64,000 nucleotides of DNA from Planococcus soli (GTDB taxonomy: Bacteria > Bacillota > Bacilli > Bacillales_A > Planococcaceae). Under the pieces are notes generated by a model that searched no databases, was not told the DNA's origin, and was given only the letters and a program-made list of their open reading frames with translations. Shown piece by piece: positions 36,659 through 46,754 of the stretch (within the stretch, counting starts at the first letter, position 1; each line of letters starts with the position of its first letter). The translations under genes were made by a program, and so were the position numbers. The DNA lies in contig NZ_WXYN01000011.1 of NCBI RefSeq assembly GCF_016881065.1, positions 62,270 to 126,269 on the forward strand, written 5' to 3'.

Positions 36659-37281
36659 CGACGATCCAATACGACCAAGACGGGCTGATTCCTGTCATTA
36701 TCCAGAATGCCGAAACAAAAGAAGTGCTGACATTGGCTTATGCCAATGAAGAAGCTGTAAAGAAAACTATAGATACCAATGAAACGTGGCTGTATTCAAG
36801 AAGCCGCAGTGAATTATGGAACAAAGGTGCAACGAGCGGCAACACCCAAAAAGTGACGGCTGTGCGTCTGGACTGTGACGGCGATTCGCTGATCTATGAA
36901 GTGATTCCCAACGGACCAGCTTGCCATACCGGCAAGGACAGCTGCTTTTTTGAAACCATCCACGGAGAGCGCAACGAATCCCCAGGCGATATGTTCGGGC
37001 AGTTGACTTCATTAATCAAAACGCGTGAAGAAGAAATGCCTGAAGGAGCGTATACAACATACCTGTTTGAAGAAGGCGTAGATAAAATCTGCAAAAAAGT
37101 GGGCGAAGAAGCGTCTGAAGTCATCATTGCAGCAAAAAATCGAGATGCTGAAGAATTGTCAATGGAAGCTGCTGATTTGTTCTACCACGTATTGGTGCTT
37201 CTGCAGGAACAAAAAGTGGGGTTTAGCCAAGTGGTTGACGTATTAAAAGAGCGCCACGCTACAAAAACGACAAGTAAATAA
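36655..37281 (+). CDS. hisI: Fused phosphoribosyl-AMP cyclohydrolase / phosphoribosyl-ATP pyrophosphohydrolase
   Basis: A 208-residue bifunctional HisIE. The N-terminal cyclohydrolase has [16 protein letters not shown] and the zinc/magnesium residues [11 protein letters not shown] and CHTG. The C-terminal pyrophosphohydrolase (from about residue 115) has [22 protein letters not shown]. It does steps two and three of histidine synthesis. It is the last gene of the operon; hisC and a phosphatase gene are not here, as in B. subtilis. Confidence 0.95.
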   Translation: MTTIQYDQDGLIPVIIQNAETKEVLTLAYANEEAVKKTIDTNETWLYSRSRSELWNKGATSGNTQKVTAVRLDCDGDSLIYEVIPNGPACHTGKDSCFFETIHGERNESPGDMFGQLTSLIKTREEEMPEGAYTTYLFEEGVDKICKKVGEEASEVIIAAKNRDAEELSMEAADLFYHVLVLLQEQKVGFSQVVDVLKERHATKTTSK

Positions 37282-37317
37282 TAAGGAAATATGCTATAAT
37301 TACAGCACATTTGAGTA

Positions 37318-37343
37318 TAGGAGCGATTTCAATCGTTCCTTTT
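37318..37343 (+). terminator. Terminator-like hairpin after the his operon
   Basis: GGAGCGAT pairs with ATCGTTCC (one G-U pair) around TTCA, followed by TTTT. A TATAAT at 37295-37300 lies between hisI and the hairpin, so this could also be a leader structure of the next gene. Confidence 0.55.
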
Positions 37344-37362
37344 ACTTTTTCGGAGGCATATT

Positions 37363-38886
37363 TTGGAGAATAAAAAAACAAATTTTAAGAACGTGCTGTC
37401 TTTTATTCCTTCAGGGGAATTTTATTACAGAAAAGCGCTGAAAGAGCTTCAGCGTGAAAACTATCCAAAAGCGCATAAGTATTTACGCCGCGCTTCAGAA
37501 CTGAGCCCGAAAGACCCGCTCATTCTGACGCAATACGGCATTGTGCTGATGGAAATGCAGGAGTTTGAACAGGCCTTGGACATGCTGCATTCAGCACATG
37601 AACTGGATTCTAAAGAACCTGACATCCTGTTTTTCCTCGCAGAAGTCCATGCACACATGGGCTTGTTTTGGGATGCCCGAAAATACGCCAAAAAATACTT
37701 AGTCTATGAAACACAAGGGAAATATGCGGCGGAAGCCATGGAAATTGTTGATTTTGCAGAACAGGAAGACTGGCAGCTTTTTGATGATGATGGGGAAGCG
37801 CAAAACAGCGAATACTATTTTCGTCAGGAAAAAGCTCGCCGGATGATGGAACAAGGAGATTTCGCTGGAGCCATCGAGCGGCTGGAAAAGCTAGTCGAAG
37901 AAAAGTCGGATTTTTGGGGAGCCTATAACAACTTGGCTTTGGCTTATTTTTATATCGGTGAAGCAGAAATGGCGAAAGCCCTGCTCCATGACGTTCTCCG
38001 GAAAAATACCGGCAACTTGCATGCACTCTGCAATTTGGCAGTTTTTCATTATTATGAAAAAAACGCAGAACTGGACGATGTCCTGGATTTGCTGAAAAAA
38101 ATTCAGCCCTATGTATTTGAACACCGCTATAAATTGGGGGCGACGTTTGCGCTGGTCGGCAAGTATAAAGAAGCCTACCGTTGGTTGAAAAGCCTTCAAA
38201 AACGGGGCTTTGATGGAGATCCAGCTTTCTATTTCTGGCTCTCGCATGCTGCTTATCATTCAGGGCACGAAGAAGCTTCCCGCCAAGCCTGGGATCAATT
38301 GAAAAAAATGGATCCTGGCAAAGACGGCTATGAACCATGGAGCGATCATTCATCCATGCCGCATGCCGATGCGCTGGAGCATGACCGGGATTATTTAGCG
38401 GGAAAACTGGATCACGAGAAAAAAAGTGAGCGGTTGTTCGGCTTGTTTCTGCTTGGCAAATCGGCACATAAACAGGAAATCATTTCCCATCCGAATTGGC
38501 TGGCATCCGATCAGCCCTCTGTCCTGGAAACCTTTGTATTGGGATATGCTCTCGGACATCCGTTTAAAAAAGAAATACCTGCCGAACAGGCATTCATGCG
38601 GGCGATGGAAACGGCTGAACATCTTTATGTCCGGCACGGTATGGTCACGAAACAGCAAGCTGAAGCTTTCCAGTTGTGGTTCCTGTTGGTTGAAAAAGCT
38701 TACAGCCAAAATTATACATTCAGAAATCCAGCTGCGTTGGCTTCGGCTGTCGACTATATGATCAAATCCGCTAAAAACGAAAAAACGACTAAAAAAGAAC
38801 TGGCAGAAAGCTTTGGCGTATCTGTCGCTACCTTGACAAAGTATGTAAAAGAAATGTCTGCGTATTTGGCAAAGCCGGATTCATAA
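37363..38886 (+). CDS. yvcD: TPR-repeat protein, YvcD-like
   Basis: A 507-residue protein made mainly of tetratricopeptide repeats. Clear units start near residues 21, 55, 89, 162 and 196 (for example YNNLALAYFYIGEAEMAKALLHDVL). A C-terminal stretch KKELAESFGVSVATLTKYVKEM (about 478-499) looks like a small helix-turn-helix. No signal peptide or membrane helix is seen. TPR proteins bind partner proteins. The position between his and trxB matches yvcD of B. subtilis. The start is a TTG six bases after GGAGG. Confidence 0.8.
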   Translation: MENKKTNFKNVLSFIPSGEFYYRKALKELQRENYPKAHKYLRRASELSPKDPLILTQYGIVLMEMQEFEQALDMLHSAHELDSKEPDILFFLAEVHAHMGLFWDARKYAKKYLVYETQGKYAAEAMEIVDFAEQEDWQLFDDDGEAQNSEYYFRQEKARRMMEQGDFAGAIERLEKLVEEKSDFWGAYNNLALAYFYIGEAEMAKALLHDVLRKNTGNLHALCNLAVFHYYEKNAELDDVLDLLKKIQPYVFEHRYKLGATFALVGKYKEAYRWLKSLQKRGFDGDPAFYFWLSHAAYHSGHEEASRQAWDQLKKMDPGKDGYEPWSDHSSMPHADALEHDRDYLAGKLDHEKKSERLFGLFLLGKSAHKQEIISHPNWLASDQPSVLETFVLGYALGHPFKKEIPAEQAFMRAMETAEHLYVRHGMVTKQQAEAFQLWFLLVEKAYSQNYTFRNPAALASAVDYMIKSAKNEKTTKKELAESFGVSVATLTKYVKEMSAYLAKPDS

Positions 38887-38928
38887 GCATAAAAGTTGAA
38901 GCTTTTGCTGGAATCTTATACGATTTAG

Positions 38929-39918
<990 letters not shown>

Positions 39919-40011
39919 TTATTTCTTAATCATTTTGTAACGCGCTTGTCATGAATAGGGGCTATAGTAAGAAGAGTAAGTTGACCCCCTTTTTATAAAG
40001 AAACTTTTGAT

Positions 40012-40050
40012 GGCCGTTTTTCGAGAAATTCGAAAGACGGCCTCTTTTTT
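40012..40050 (+). terminator. Terminator after trxB
   Basis: GGCCGTTTTTCGA pairs with TCGAAAGACGGCC (one G-U) around a short loop and is followed by TCTTTTTTT. Confidence 0.85.
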
Positions 40051-40059
40051 TGCGTATTT

Positions 40060-40089
40060 TTGCATGACACACCAGGATAGATGTATAAT
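40060..40089 (+). promoter_or_regulatory. SigA-type promoter of the yvcI-crh operon
   Basis: TTGCAT (40060-40065) and TATAAT (40084-40089) are 18 bases apart. The expected start lies near 40096. Confidence 0.65.
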
Positions 40090-40123
40090 GGAGTAAGTTT
40101 ACAATAGATGCGGAGTGTCGAAT

Positions 40124-40609
40124 GTGCAGCGAATCGCGAATTTAATCGTTATCAAAGATAGACAAGTCCTATTACTAAAGAAACCACGGCGTGATTGGTA
40201 CGTCGCACCCGGTGGCAAAATGGAACCCGGAGAGTCGATATTCGAGGCGGCAGTCCGTGAATTCAAAGAAGAAACAAACGCAACGCCAATCGGTACGCAT
40301 TTAAAAGGCATCTATACGATGATGATCCAGGAACGTGGACAAATTGTGGATGAATGGATGCTGTTCACGTTTGCAGCAAACAATTTAATCGGAGAATTAT
40401 TTGAAGAAACGAATGAAGGTCTGCTGGAATGGCATCCAATAGAAGAACTGGCATTTTTGCCAATGGCTGAAGGCGACCGCACCAATCTCCAATTTGCAGT
40501 GAACCAGCAGGGAATTCAATACGGAACTTTCTACTACACGCCAGAATTCCAGCTGATCAAAGAGACCATCCAATCATCAATCGAAGAGGTGAACCATCAG
40601 AATGGATAA
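40124..40609 (+). CDS. yvcI: Nudix hydrolase, YvcI-like
   Basis: A 161-residue Nudix protein. The Nudix box [24 protein letters not shown] fits GX5EX7REUXEEXGU except that the last Gly is Asn. I prefer the GTG at 40124, eight bases after GCGGAG, to the GTG nine bases earlier. It hydrolyses a nucleoside diphosphate linked to another group; the substrate is unknown. It opens the yvcI-rapZ-yvcK-whiA-crh cluster and overlaps rapZ by eight bases. Confidence 0.9.
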   Translation: MQRIANLIVIKDRQVLLLKKPRRDWYVAPGGKMEPGESIFEAAVREFKEETNATPIGTHLKGIYTMMIQERGQIVDEWMLFTFAANNLIGELFEETNEGLLEWHPIEELAFLPMAEGDRTNLQFAVNQQGIQYGTFYYTPEFQLIKETIQSSIEEVNHQNG

Positions 40610-41483
40610 CCGTCAAGAAGAAACAGAATTAATCATCATCACTGGCATGTCGGGTGCAGGCAAAACCGTCGCAATCCAAAGCTTCGAAGATCTGGGGTTT
40701 TTTACAATTGATAATTTACCCCCTGCACTGCTGCCTACTTTTATCAAACTGATGAGAGATTCAGGAAAGTCGATGAAGCGGGTGGCGGCAGTTATGGATT
40801 TGCGGGGCGGAGACTTTTTTGACAGCCTCGTAGATGCAATCGACCATTTGTCGCAGGAACCGAACGTCTCTATAACCGTTCTGTTTTTGGATGCGGAAAA
40901 CCAGACATTAGTGAGCCGGTATAAAGAAACACGCAGATCCCATCCCTTATCGCCAGGCGGATTGGTATTAGGCGGCATTAAAAAAGAACGCGATATGTTG
41001 AGTGACCTCCAAGGCAGAGCAAAATACATCTACAACACTTCGGATATGACGCCGCGACAGCTGAAAGAACGAATCAACACTGACTTTTCTACCAAGACGA
41101 GCAATGTATTCACTGTCAATGTCACGTCTTTCGGCTTTAAGCATGGCATGCCGATTGACGCTGATTTGGTGTTTGACGTCCGCTTTTTGCCAAACCCTTA
41201 TTACATTCCGGAGCTGAATCCCTTGTCGGGTCTTGATGAGCGGGTGTCAAGCTACGTTTTGAAATGGCAGGAAACACAGATCCTTCTCGAGAAATTGACG
41301 GATCTGCTGCAATTTATGATTCCGCAGTATAAAAATGAAGGAAAAGCCCAGCTTGTTATCGCCTTTGGCTGTACTGGGGGCCAGCATCGTTCGGTGACCT
41401 TGGCTGAATACTACGGCAAGCTCCTGGCTGAAAACAATAAAGTGATTGTGACGCATAGAGATGTCAAAATAAGAAAGGAATGA
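40602..41483 (+). CDS. rapZ: RNase adapter RapZ / nucleotide-binding protein YvcJ
   Basis: A 293-residue protein. Walker A GMSGAGKT is at 15-22 and a Walker B-like DLRGGDFF follows. The C-terminal domain holds the family motif [17 protein letters not shown]. RapZ of E. coli guides RNase E to the GlmZ small RNA; in Bacillus (YvcJ) it binds and hydrolyses nucleotides and affects competence. The gene pair with yvcK is highly conserved. Start ATG overlaps yvcI. Confidence 0.93.
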   Translation: MDNRQEETELIIITGMSGAGKTVAIQSFEDLGFFTIDNLPPALLPTFIKLMRDSGKSMKRVAAVMDLRGGDFFDSLVDAIDHLSQEPNVSITVLFLDAENQTLVSRYKETRRSHPLSPGGLVLGGIKKERDMLSDLQGRAKYIYNTSDMTPRQLKERINTDFSTKTSNVFTVNVTSFGFKHGMPIDADLVFDVRFLPNPYYIPELNPLSGLDERVSSYVLKWQETQILLEKLTDLLQFMIPQYKNEGKAQLVIAFGCTGGQHRSVTLAEYYGKLLAENNKVIVTHRDVKIRKE

Positions 41484-41487
41484 GTGC

Positions 41488-42483
41488 ATGGAACGCAACC
41501 AGCACCTGAAACGCATCGTTATTTTAGGCGGGGGCACCGGGCTTTCCACGCTTTTGCGCGGATTAAAGCTGTATCCTTTGGATTTGACGGCGATTGTAAC
41601 TGTCGCAGATGACGGGGGAAGTTCGGGCCGCTTAAGAAATGATTTGGATATTCCTCCTCCGGGAGATATCCGGAACGTTTTGGCAGCATTATCGGACACC
41701 GAACCCTTGGTTGCTGAAATGTTCCAATACCGTTTTAAGCAATCCCTGGATCTGGATGGCCATTCTCTCGGGAATTTGATGCTTGCCGCTTTGACAGACA
41801 TTACGGGGGATTTTTCCCATGCAGTACGCGAGATGAGCCGCGTCTTAAGTGTTAATGGAACTGTATTGCCAGCGGCCAATCAAATCGTCACGCTGAATGC
41901 GGAATTGGAAGATGGCACCATCATCAAAGGCGAATCCAAGATTCCTGCCTATCTTCAGCCGATCAAACGGGTGTTCATAGAGCCGCATGATGTTAAAACT
42001 TTGCCCGCCACCATAGCGGCGATTGAAAATGCAGACGTTATTGTGGTTGGTCCGGGTTCTCTCTATACCAGCATTTTGCCAAACCTGTTAGTGAAAGATA
42101 TAAAAAAAGCAGTAGTTGCTGCTAAAGCTAAGAAAATTTACATTTGCAACTTAATGACGCAAGCGGGCGAAACTTATAAATATACTGCCTCCGACCACGT
42201 CCAGGCGATTTACGATCATGTCGGGGAAAATTTTCTCGACGCTATACTTCTTGATAAAGTCCAAATGCCGCCGGTTGTTGCGGAACGCTACAAAAAAGAG
42301 CTTGCTTCACCAGTGGAATATGATGAAGATCGCCTGAAGCAGATGGGGCTGGAAGTTTACAGAAAAGACATCGCCAATATCTTTGGTGAAATTGTCCGAC
42401 ATGAGCCGATGAAAGTGGCAGAATGGTTGTTTGAATATGCCGGAGGCCGTGCAAGCGAAGATTCGAAGCATCTTTACTTTTAA
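41488..42483 (+). CDS. yvcK: Gluconeogenesis factor YvcK
   Basis: A 331-residue YvcK/CofD-like protein. The start GGGTGLSTLLRGLKLYP binds nucleotide sugar, and VADDGGSSGRLRNDLDIPPPGDIRNVL is the family signature. In Bacillus YvcK binds UDP-sugars and is needed for growth on gluconeogenic carbon sources and for correct cell shape through peptidoglycan control. It follows rapZ by four bases and is followed by whiA. Confidence 0.94.
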   Translation: MERNQHLKRIVILGGGTGLSTLLRGLKLYPLDLTAIVTVADDGGSSGRLRNDLDIPPPGDIRNVLAALSDTEPLVAEMFQYRFKQSLDLDGHSLGNLMLAALTDITGDFSHAVREMSRVLSVNGTVLPAANQIVTLNAELEDGTIIKGESKIPAYLQPIKRVFIEPHDVKTLPATIAAIENADVIVVGPGSLYTSILPNLLVKDIKKAVVAAKAKKIYICNLMTQAGETYKYTASDHVQAIYDHVGENFLDAILLDKVQMPPVVAERYKKELASPVEYDEDRLKQMGLEVYRKDIANIFGEIVRHEPMKVAEWLFEYAGGRASEDSKHLYF

Positions 42484-42506
42484 TGCTTTGAAAGGAGGAA
42501 CGAATT

Positions 42507-43457
42507 TTGTCTTTTGCATCTGAAACAAAAAAAGAAATGACGCAAATTGACGTGGACGACTGCTGTGGAAAAGCAGAGCTTTCTGCAATGATCCGGATGA
42601 ACGGAACTTTGTCGTTTTCCAATCGGCAACTGAGCTTGGACATCCAAACGGAAAATGCAGCGATTGCACGGCGCATCTATACGCTGTTGAAACGCTTTTA
42701 CAAAGCATATCCTATTGAGTTGCTCGTCAGAAAAAAGATGCGTTTAAAAAAGAACAACATATACATTTGCCGAATTCGTGAAGGAGCCAAGCACGTACTC
42801 GAAGACTTGGAAATTCTGACAGAAGGCTTTCAATTTCAGCATCAGATCGTCAAGAGCCTGATTGAGAAAAACTGCTGTAAACGCTCTTATTTACGGGGGG
42901 CGTTTTTGGCCGGCGGATCGGTCAACAATCCTGAAACTTCATCTTATCATTTAGAGGTTTACTCTCTTTACAAAGACCATGCAGACTCTTTGGTGGATTT
43001 GATGAACGTATTTCATTTGAACAGCAAGACCATTGAGCGGAAAAAAGGCTTTGTGACTTATCTGAAGGAAGCAGAAAAAATTGCTGACTTTTTGAGCATT
43101 ACAGGAGCACATTCTGCTTTATTGAAGTTTGAAGATGTCCGAATCATCCGCGACATGCGAAATAGCGTGAACCGCCTCGTAAATTGTGAAACCGCTAACT
43201 TGAACAAGACCATCGATGCTGCATTGCGGCAAGTTGAGAACATCCGTTTTATCGACGGGGCAATCGGAATCGACCAATTGCCTGAAAGACTGCGTGAAAT
43301 TGCCCGACTTCGGGTAGAGTATCAAGACGTGACTCTTAAAGAGTTGGGTGAAATGGTCTCGGGTGGATCAGTCAGCAAGTCGGGAGTCAACCACAGACTG
43401 CGGAAGATCGATGAGATTGCAGCGTCATTGAGAAAAGGAGAAATGATCGGCCGTTAA
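42507..43457 (+). CDS. whiA: DNA-binding protein WhiA
   Basis: A 316-residue WhiA. The N-terminal LAGLIDADG homing-endonuclease-like domain is degenerate and includes [26 protein letters not shown]. The C-terminal helix-turn-helix is in [29 protein letters not shown]. WhiA is a DNA-binding protein that influences cell division and chromosome segregation in Bacillus. The start is a TTG after AAAGGAGG. Its order after yvcK is the usual one. Confidence 0.95.
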   Translation: MSFASETKKEMTQIDVDDCCGKAELSAMIRMNGTLSFSNRQLSLDIQTENAAIARRIYTLLKRFYKAYPIELLVRKKMRLKKNNIYICRIREGAKHVLEDLEILTEGFQFQHQIVKSLIEKNCCKRSYLRGAFLAGGSVNNPETSSYHLEVYSLYKDHADSLVDLMNVFHLNSKTIERKKGFVTYLKEAEKIADFLSITGAHSALLKFEDVRIIRDMRNSVNRLVNCETANLNKTIDAALRQVENIRFIDGAIGIDQLPERLREIARLRVEYQDVTLKELGEMVSGGSVSKSGVNHRLRKIDEIAASLRKGEMIGR

Positions 43458-43516
43458 CTATCGGCTGTTCTTTCATATATATGAGAGTGAAGTTTCAGAG
43501 GAGGATGAGGATAAGG

Positions 43517-43774
43517 ATGGTTGAAAAACAAGTGATAGTGCTATTAAAAACAGGTCTTCAAGCAAGGCAGGCTGCGCTATTTGTTCAGGAAGCGAACCGG
43601 TACAGTGCGGATGTCTATTTAGAAAAAGACAATAAAAAAGTAAATGCCAAAAGCATCATGGGAATCATGAGCCTGGCCATCAGCAAAGGAACGGAAGTTA
43701 AAATATCGGCTGATGGATTGGATGAGGAAAAAGCAGTTAATTCCTTATCGGAGATTATCGAACAGGAATCGTAA
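43517..43774 (+). CDS. crh: HPr-like protein Crh
   Basis: An 85-residue Crh. Residue 15 is Gln (KTGLQARQAALF), where HPr has the phosphotransfer His15. So it cannot take part in sugar transport but keeps Ser46 (KSIMGIMSL), the HprK target. Position 18 is Gln rather than the Pro of the GLQARPA motif. Phospho-Ser46 Crh is a CcpA co-repressor. I use the ATG at 43517 (MVEKQVIVLL). Upstream, GAGGAGG and GATAAGG are both near. It ends the cluster; B. subtilis has yvcN between crh and clpP, which is absent here. Confidence 0.93.
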   Translation: MVEKQVIVLLKTGLQARQAALFVQEANRYSADVYLEKDNKKVNAKSIMGIMSLAISKGTEVKISADGLDEEKAVNSLSEIIEQES

Positions 43775-43803
43775 GCACACAGCATTCTAATTAGAAGACA
43801 GAA

Positions 43804-43838
43804 AAAACTCACAGCGCAGAGGCTGTGAGTTTTTGTTT
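43804..43838. terminator. Bidirectional terminator between crh and clpP
   Basis: AACTCACAGC pairs with GCTGTGAGTT around GCAGAG, with T or A tracts on either side. The two genes converge here. Confidence 0.88.
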
Positions 43839-44449
43839 TAAATATCTTTTTTGTGGTTTTCAGGAAGCTTGCTGCGTGTGATGACTTGATCGATCAAGCC
43901 GTATTCAAGTGCGCGTTCAGCTGTCATGAAATTATCACGGTCAGTGTCTTTCGAAATAACATCGATAGGCTGGCCCGTGCGTTCAGAAAGAATTTGGTTC
44001 AATTTTTCGCGAAGGTGAAGAATGCGTTTCGCAGCAATCTCGATTTCCGTCGCTTGCCCTTGAGCACCGCCAAGAGGCTGGTGAATCATGACTTCAGCAT
44101 TTGGCAGCGCCAAACGTTTGCCTTTTGTACCAGCTGCCAACAGGAAAGCCCCCATGGAAGCAGCCATACCGATGCAGATTGTTTGAACATCCGGACGGAT
44201 AAACTGCATTGTGTCATAAATCGCCATACCGGCTGTGATGCTGCCGCCTGGGCTGTTGATGTAAATTGAAATATCTTTATCTGGATCTTCTGCTTCTAGG
44301 AACAGGAGCTGTGCAACAATTGAATTCGCGACATTATCGTCAATGCCGCTGCCCAGCATAATTACACGGTCTTTCAACAAACGCGAATAAATATCATAAG
44401 CACGTTCGCCTCGGCTAGTTTGTTCAATTACTGTAGGAATTAAGTTCAT
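43838..44449 (-). CDS. clpP: ATP-dependent Clp protease proteolytic subunit
   Basis: A 203-residue ClpP with the full triad: Ser98 (GMAASMGAF), His123 (VMIHQPLGG) and Asp172 (DTDRDNF). It forms two seven-membered rings and degrades proteins delivered by ClpC, ClpX or ClpE. The substrates include ComK (through MecA/ClpC) and tmRNA-tagged peptides; comK and ssrA are both in this window. It is leftward, and a CtsR operator overlaps its promoter, so heat and misfolded protein should induce it. Confidence 0.97.
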   Translation of the reverse strand: MNLIPTVIEQTSRGERAYDIYSRLLKDRVIMLGSGIDDNVANSIVAQLLFLEAEDPDKDISIYINSPGGSITAGMAIYDTMQFIRPDVQTICIGMAASMGAFLLAAGTKGKRLALPNAEVMIHQPLGGAQGQATEIEIAAKRILHLREKLNQILSERTGQPIDVISKDTDRDNFMTAERALEYGLIDQVITRSKLPENHKKDI

Positions 44450-44514
44450 AGAATAGTTCCTCCTCGATTAAGTGGTTTGCAAACAATGCTGAAAGATCTC
44501 TCAGCTGTACTATT

Positions 44515-44545
44515 ATCATACACATCATGGTCAATGAAGGTCAAA
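44515..44545 (-). promoter_or_regulatory. clpP promoter with CtsR operator
   Basis: On the plus strand GGTCAAT-GAA-GGTCAAA (44529-44545) matches the CtsR heptad repeat (GGTCAAA-N3-GGTCAAA) with one change. On the minus strand TTGACC and TATGAT are 18 bases apart and the operator covers the minus-35 box. This is the classical CtsR repression arrangement. Confidence 0.85.
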
Positions 44546-44621
44546 TCTAACGAATTAAAAAAATAAGCTTGATTAAGTTAAAATATTTTCGTATAATAGA
44601 AAAGTCGCTAATAGCGAAAAC

Positions 44622-44693
44622 GCCCTCGTAGTGTAATGGATCACACGTAAGATTCCGGTTCTTGAGATGGAGGTTCGATTCCTTCCGAGGGCA
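44622..44693 (+). tRNA. tRNA-Arg (anticodon CCG)
   Basis: Seventy-two bases fold as a cloverleaf. The acceptor stem pairs GCCCTCG with CGAGGGC plus discriminator A. The D stem pairs GTGT with ACAC, the anticodon stem TAAGA with TCTTG, and the T stem GGAGG with CCTTC around the TTCGATT loop. The loop TTCCGGT holds anticodon CCG, which reads CGG. The CCA end is not encoded. A tRNA-Arg gene beside clpP is also seen in B. subtilis (trnQ). Confidence 0.93.
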
Positions 44694-44703
44694 TAAAAAA
44701 AGT

Positions 44704-44746
44704 AAAGCCCGCATTGCCTCTTCCATGGCAAAGCGGGCTTTTTTGT
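44704..44746 (+). terminator. Terminator after tRNA-Arg
   Basis: AAAGCCCGC pairs with GCGGGCTTT, with an inner TTGCC/GGCAA pairing, followed by TTTTTGTC. Confidence 0.85.
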
Positions 44747-44957
44747 CTTTTGTTCAGAGCGGGACACAGTTCGGCAAAGTGGACAGAAGTTAAAAGCCTG
44801 CTCCAAAAGGAAAACGAGTACCCACATTTCGAAGAGGTGGGCAAGTTGCAAACTTTGCGGAAAATGGCAGCCGGTATTTTTTTGATAGTACAGCGTTTAA
44901 AAAAACAGCCGCAAAGGGAAATGACTAATAGTACATACAAGCAAAGAGGTGGAGCAT

Positions 44958-45542
44958 TTGAGAAAATTATTGATTCCCATTATTATTGTAGTCGCGTTAA
45001 TTGCCATTGTTGCAGCGATTCTGGTGCCAAGCTATAACGGCTTTGTGCAGTTGGAAGAGGACGTTAACCAGTCCTATGCGCAGATCGACAACCAATTGCA
45101 GCGCAGGCTGGATTTGATACCAAACTTGGTGGAAACGGTGAGAGGCTTTGCGGACCAAGAACAAAGCGTCATCGACAGTGTCACGGAAGCCCGGTCTAAT
45201 TTGGCTGGTGCTGAAGGCGTGAGCGAACAGGCTGAAGCGGATGCTGAGCTGAGTGGGGCGCTTAGCCGTCTCTTGGTCGTAGTGGAAAACTACCCGGAAA
45301 TTCGGTCCAGTGAAAATTTCCAGCAGCTGTCGGATGAACTGGCGGGAACGGAAAATCGCATTGCGGTTGCCAGACAGGATTACAACAACACTGTTTCTGA
45401 ATTTAACCGGAAAGCAAGAAGCTTTCCTGGAAATATGATAGCCGGAGTTTTTGGGTTTAACGAAAAAGAGTATTTCGAAGCGGACTCAGATGCCTCTGAA
45501 GCTCCGGAAGTTGATTTTGGAACGGACGAGGATGAGCAATGA
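44958..45542 (+). CDS. LemA family membrane protein
   Basis: A 194-residue LemA protein. A single N-terminal helix (LLIPIIIVVALIAIVAAIL) leads into a long helical domain with the family stretch YAQIDNQLQRRLDLIPNLVETV and the end FPGNMIAGVFGF. I choose the TTG at 44958, five bases behind AGGTGG, over the earlier GTG. Its stop overlaps the next gene's start by four bases. LemA and TPM-domain genes are commonly paired, so they may work together at the membrane. The function is unknown; LemA peptides in Listeria are known only as antigens. Confidence 0.9.
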   Translation: MRKLLIPIIIVVALIAIVAAILVPSYNGFVQLEEDVNQSYAQIDNQLQRRLDLIPNLVETVRGFADQEQSVIDSVTEARSNLAGAEGVSEQAEADAELSGALSRLLVVVENYPEIRSSENFQQLSDELAGTENRIAVARQDYNNTVSEFNRKARSFPGNMIAGVFGFNEKEYFEADSDASEAPEVDFGTDEDEQ

Positions 45543-46321
45543 AACGGACAGCAGCGATCCTATTTTTCCTGCTGCTGATGGTCAGCGGGCATGGCTTTGC
45601 AGCTGACTTTCCCGAATTGACAAATGACCTTTATGTTCAAGACGAAGTGGGCATTCTTTCGGAACAACAGCAAGATAAACTGCGGCAACTTGGCCGTGGA
45701 CTGGAAGATGCGACGACTGCGCAAATCATGGTGCTGGTTATTCCAACATTAGAAGGCGAGCCGATCGAAAGCTACGCCAATGAAGCATTTCGCCATTATG
45801 GCGTCGGTTCAGAAGAAGAAAACAACGGCGTATTGGTCGTCTTGTCATTGGATGAACCGAATGACCGGGAAATTTATGTGGAAATCGGCTATGGACTTGA
45901 AGGTGCATTGCCGGATGGCAAAGTTGGCCGGATGTTGGATGATTATGCCATTCCTTATTTAAGCCAGGGCAACTATAGTGAAGGTGTCATCAACTTATAT
46001 GAGGCGCTTTATCAGGAAGTGGCCGCTGAATACCAGTGGAACGGCGAAGCCGTAGAACCGCAAGCCGCAGCTTCCCAGCAGCAAGAACAGGGTCTTCCGC
46101 CATTCATGACCATCGTGATCGTCACTGCCATTCTCATCTTCATTACTGGAGGCGGCGGAGGCAAAGGCGGCGGCCGTGCGAGACGCCGTGGAGGAAGAGG
46201 CGTTTACATGGGCCCTGGAAGCTTTGGCGGTGGATTTGGAGGCGGCGGGGGCTTCGGTGGTGGTTTTCGTGGAGGCGGAGGCGGTTCATCAGGTGGAGGC
46301 GGCGCAGGCCGAGGTTTCTAA
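45539..46321 (+). CDS. TPM-domain membrane protein (YgcG-like)
   Basis: A 260-residue protein: signal peptide (about 1-22), TPM domain (about 29-150) with VQDEVGILSEQQQDKLRQL and YVEIGYGLEGALPDGKVGRMLDDYAIP, a membrane helix (MTIVIVTAILIFI) and a Gly-rich tail ending in AGRGF. The tail's bias inflates overlapping open frames, which are not genes. YgcG-type domains may bind metal or act as a low-specificity phosphatase; the role is not settled. It overlaps lemA by four bases. Confidence 0.9.
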   Translation: MKRTAAILFFLLLMVSGHGFAADFPELTNDLYVQDEVGILSEQQQDKLRQLGRGLEDATTAQIMVLVIPTLEGEPIESYANEAFRHYGVGSEEENNGVLVVLSLDEPNDREIYVEIGYGLEGALPDGKVGRMLDDYAIPYLSQGNYSEGVINLYEALYQEVAAEYQWNGEAVEPQAAASQQQEQGLPPFMTIVIVTAILIFITGGGGGKGGGRARRRGGRGVYMGPGSFGGGFGGGGGFGGGFRGGGGGSSGGGGAGRGF

Positions 46322-46416
46322 ATCATAAATCAAATTGCTGCTGCAGATTTACAAAAGGAAAGTTGCTGCAAGAACGAAAGAAGTTCTTCTGTCTTCCAAT
46401 AGAAAGAAGGGATAGG

Positions 46417-46647
46417 ATGTTCACTTTATACACCCGCTCCAACTGCCCGCTCTGTGATGAAGCAAAGTTAATGATTGAGCTGGTCAACGAAGATTTTCCA
46501 TTGCCTTACAAAGAAGTCGATATCGAAAGCGATGAAGCATTGCATGAGAAATACATGCTGATGATTCCAGTGCTGGAAAGAGACGACAAAGTATTGCTGT
46601 ATGGCAATATCGGATACGTAGAATTATTGGAAGCGTTAGAAAGTTAA
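46417..46647 (+). CDS. Glutaredoxin-like (DUF836) protein
   Basis: A 76-residue thioredoxin-fold protein. The active-site pair Cys10/Cys13 is in SNCPLCDEAK, the cis-Pro is in LMIPVL and the ending GNIGYVELLEAL fits the DUF836 glutaredoxin-like family. It probably reduces disulfides in the cytoplasm. The ATG follows AAGAAGG. It is between the TPM gene and the CggR promoter and is not part of that operon. Confidence 0.87.
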   Translation: MFTLYTRSNCPLCDEAKLMIELVNEDFPLPYKEVDIESDEALHEKYMLMIPVLERDDKVLLYGNIGYVELLEALES

Positions 46648-46660
46648 CGCTTCTTTTTAT

Positions 46661-46689
46661 TTGCAATTAATAGACGGATTGGGTAGAAT
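46661..46689 (+). promoter_or_regulatory. SigA-type promoter of the cggR-gap operon
   Basis: TTGCAA (46661-46666) and TAGAAT (46684-46689), 17 bases apart. The CggR operator begins nine bases later. Confidence 0.75.
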
Positions 46690-46697
46690 GAATTTAG

Positions 46698-46733
46698 TGG
46701 GACACAAAATTATTTAATGGGACAAAAAACGTC
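46698..46733. promoter_or_regulatory. CggR operator
   Basis: TGGGAC at 46698 and TGGGAC at 46718, each followed after six bases by TTAT and CGTC. This matches CGGGAC-N6-TGTC-N4-CGGGAC-N6-TGTC of B. subtilis in every spacing, with changed bases in some half-sites. It lies between the promoter and cggR, so it would block transcription by CggR unless fructose-1,6-bisphosphate is bound. Confidence 0.85.
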
Positions 46734-46754
46734 CAGCTAGAACGGAGTGAAATT

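Noticed and set aside
37610-38467. 285-codon leftward frame
   Set aside because: Antisense to the TPR gene; Arg/His/Pro-rich composition without motifs.
46036-46647. 203-codon frame covering the end of the TPM gene and the glutaredoxin-like gene
   Set aside because: Its first part is an Arg-rich out-of-frame reading of the Gly-rich tail; the real gene starts at the ATG at 46417.
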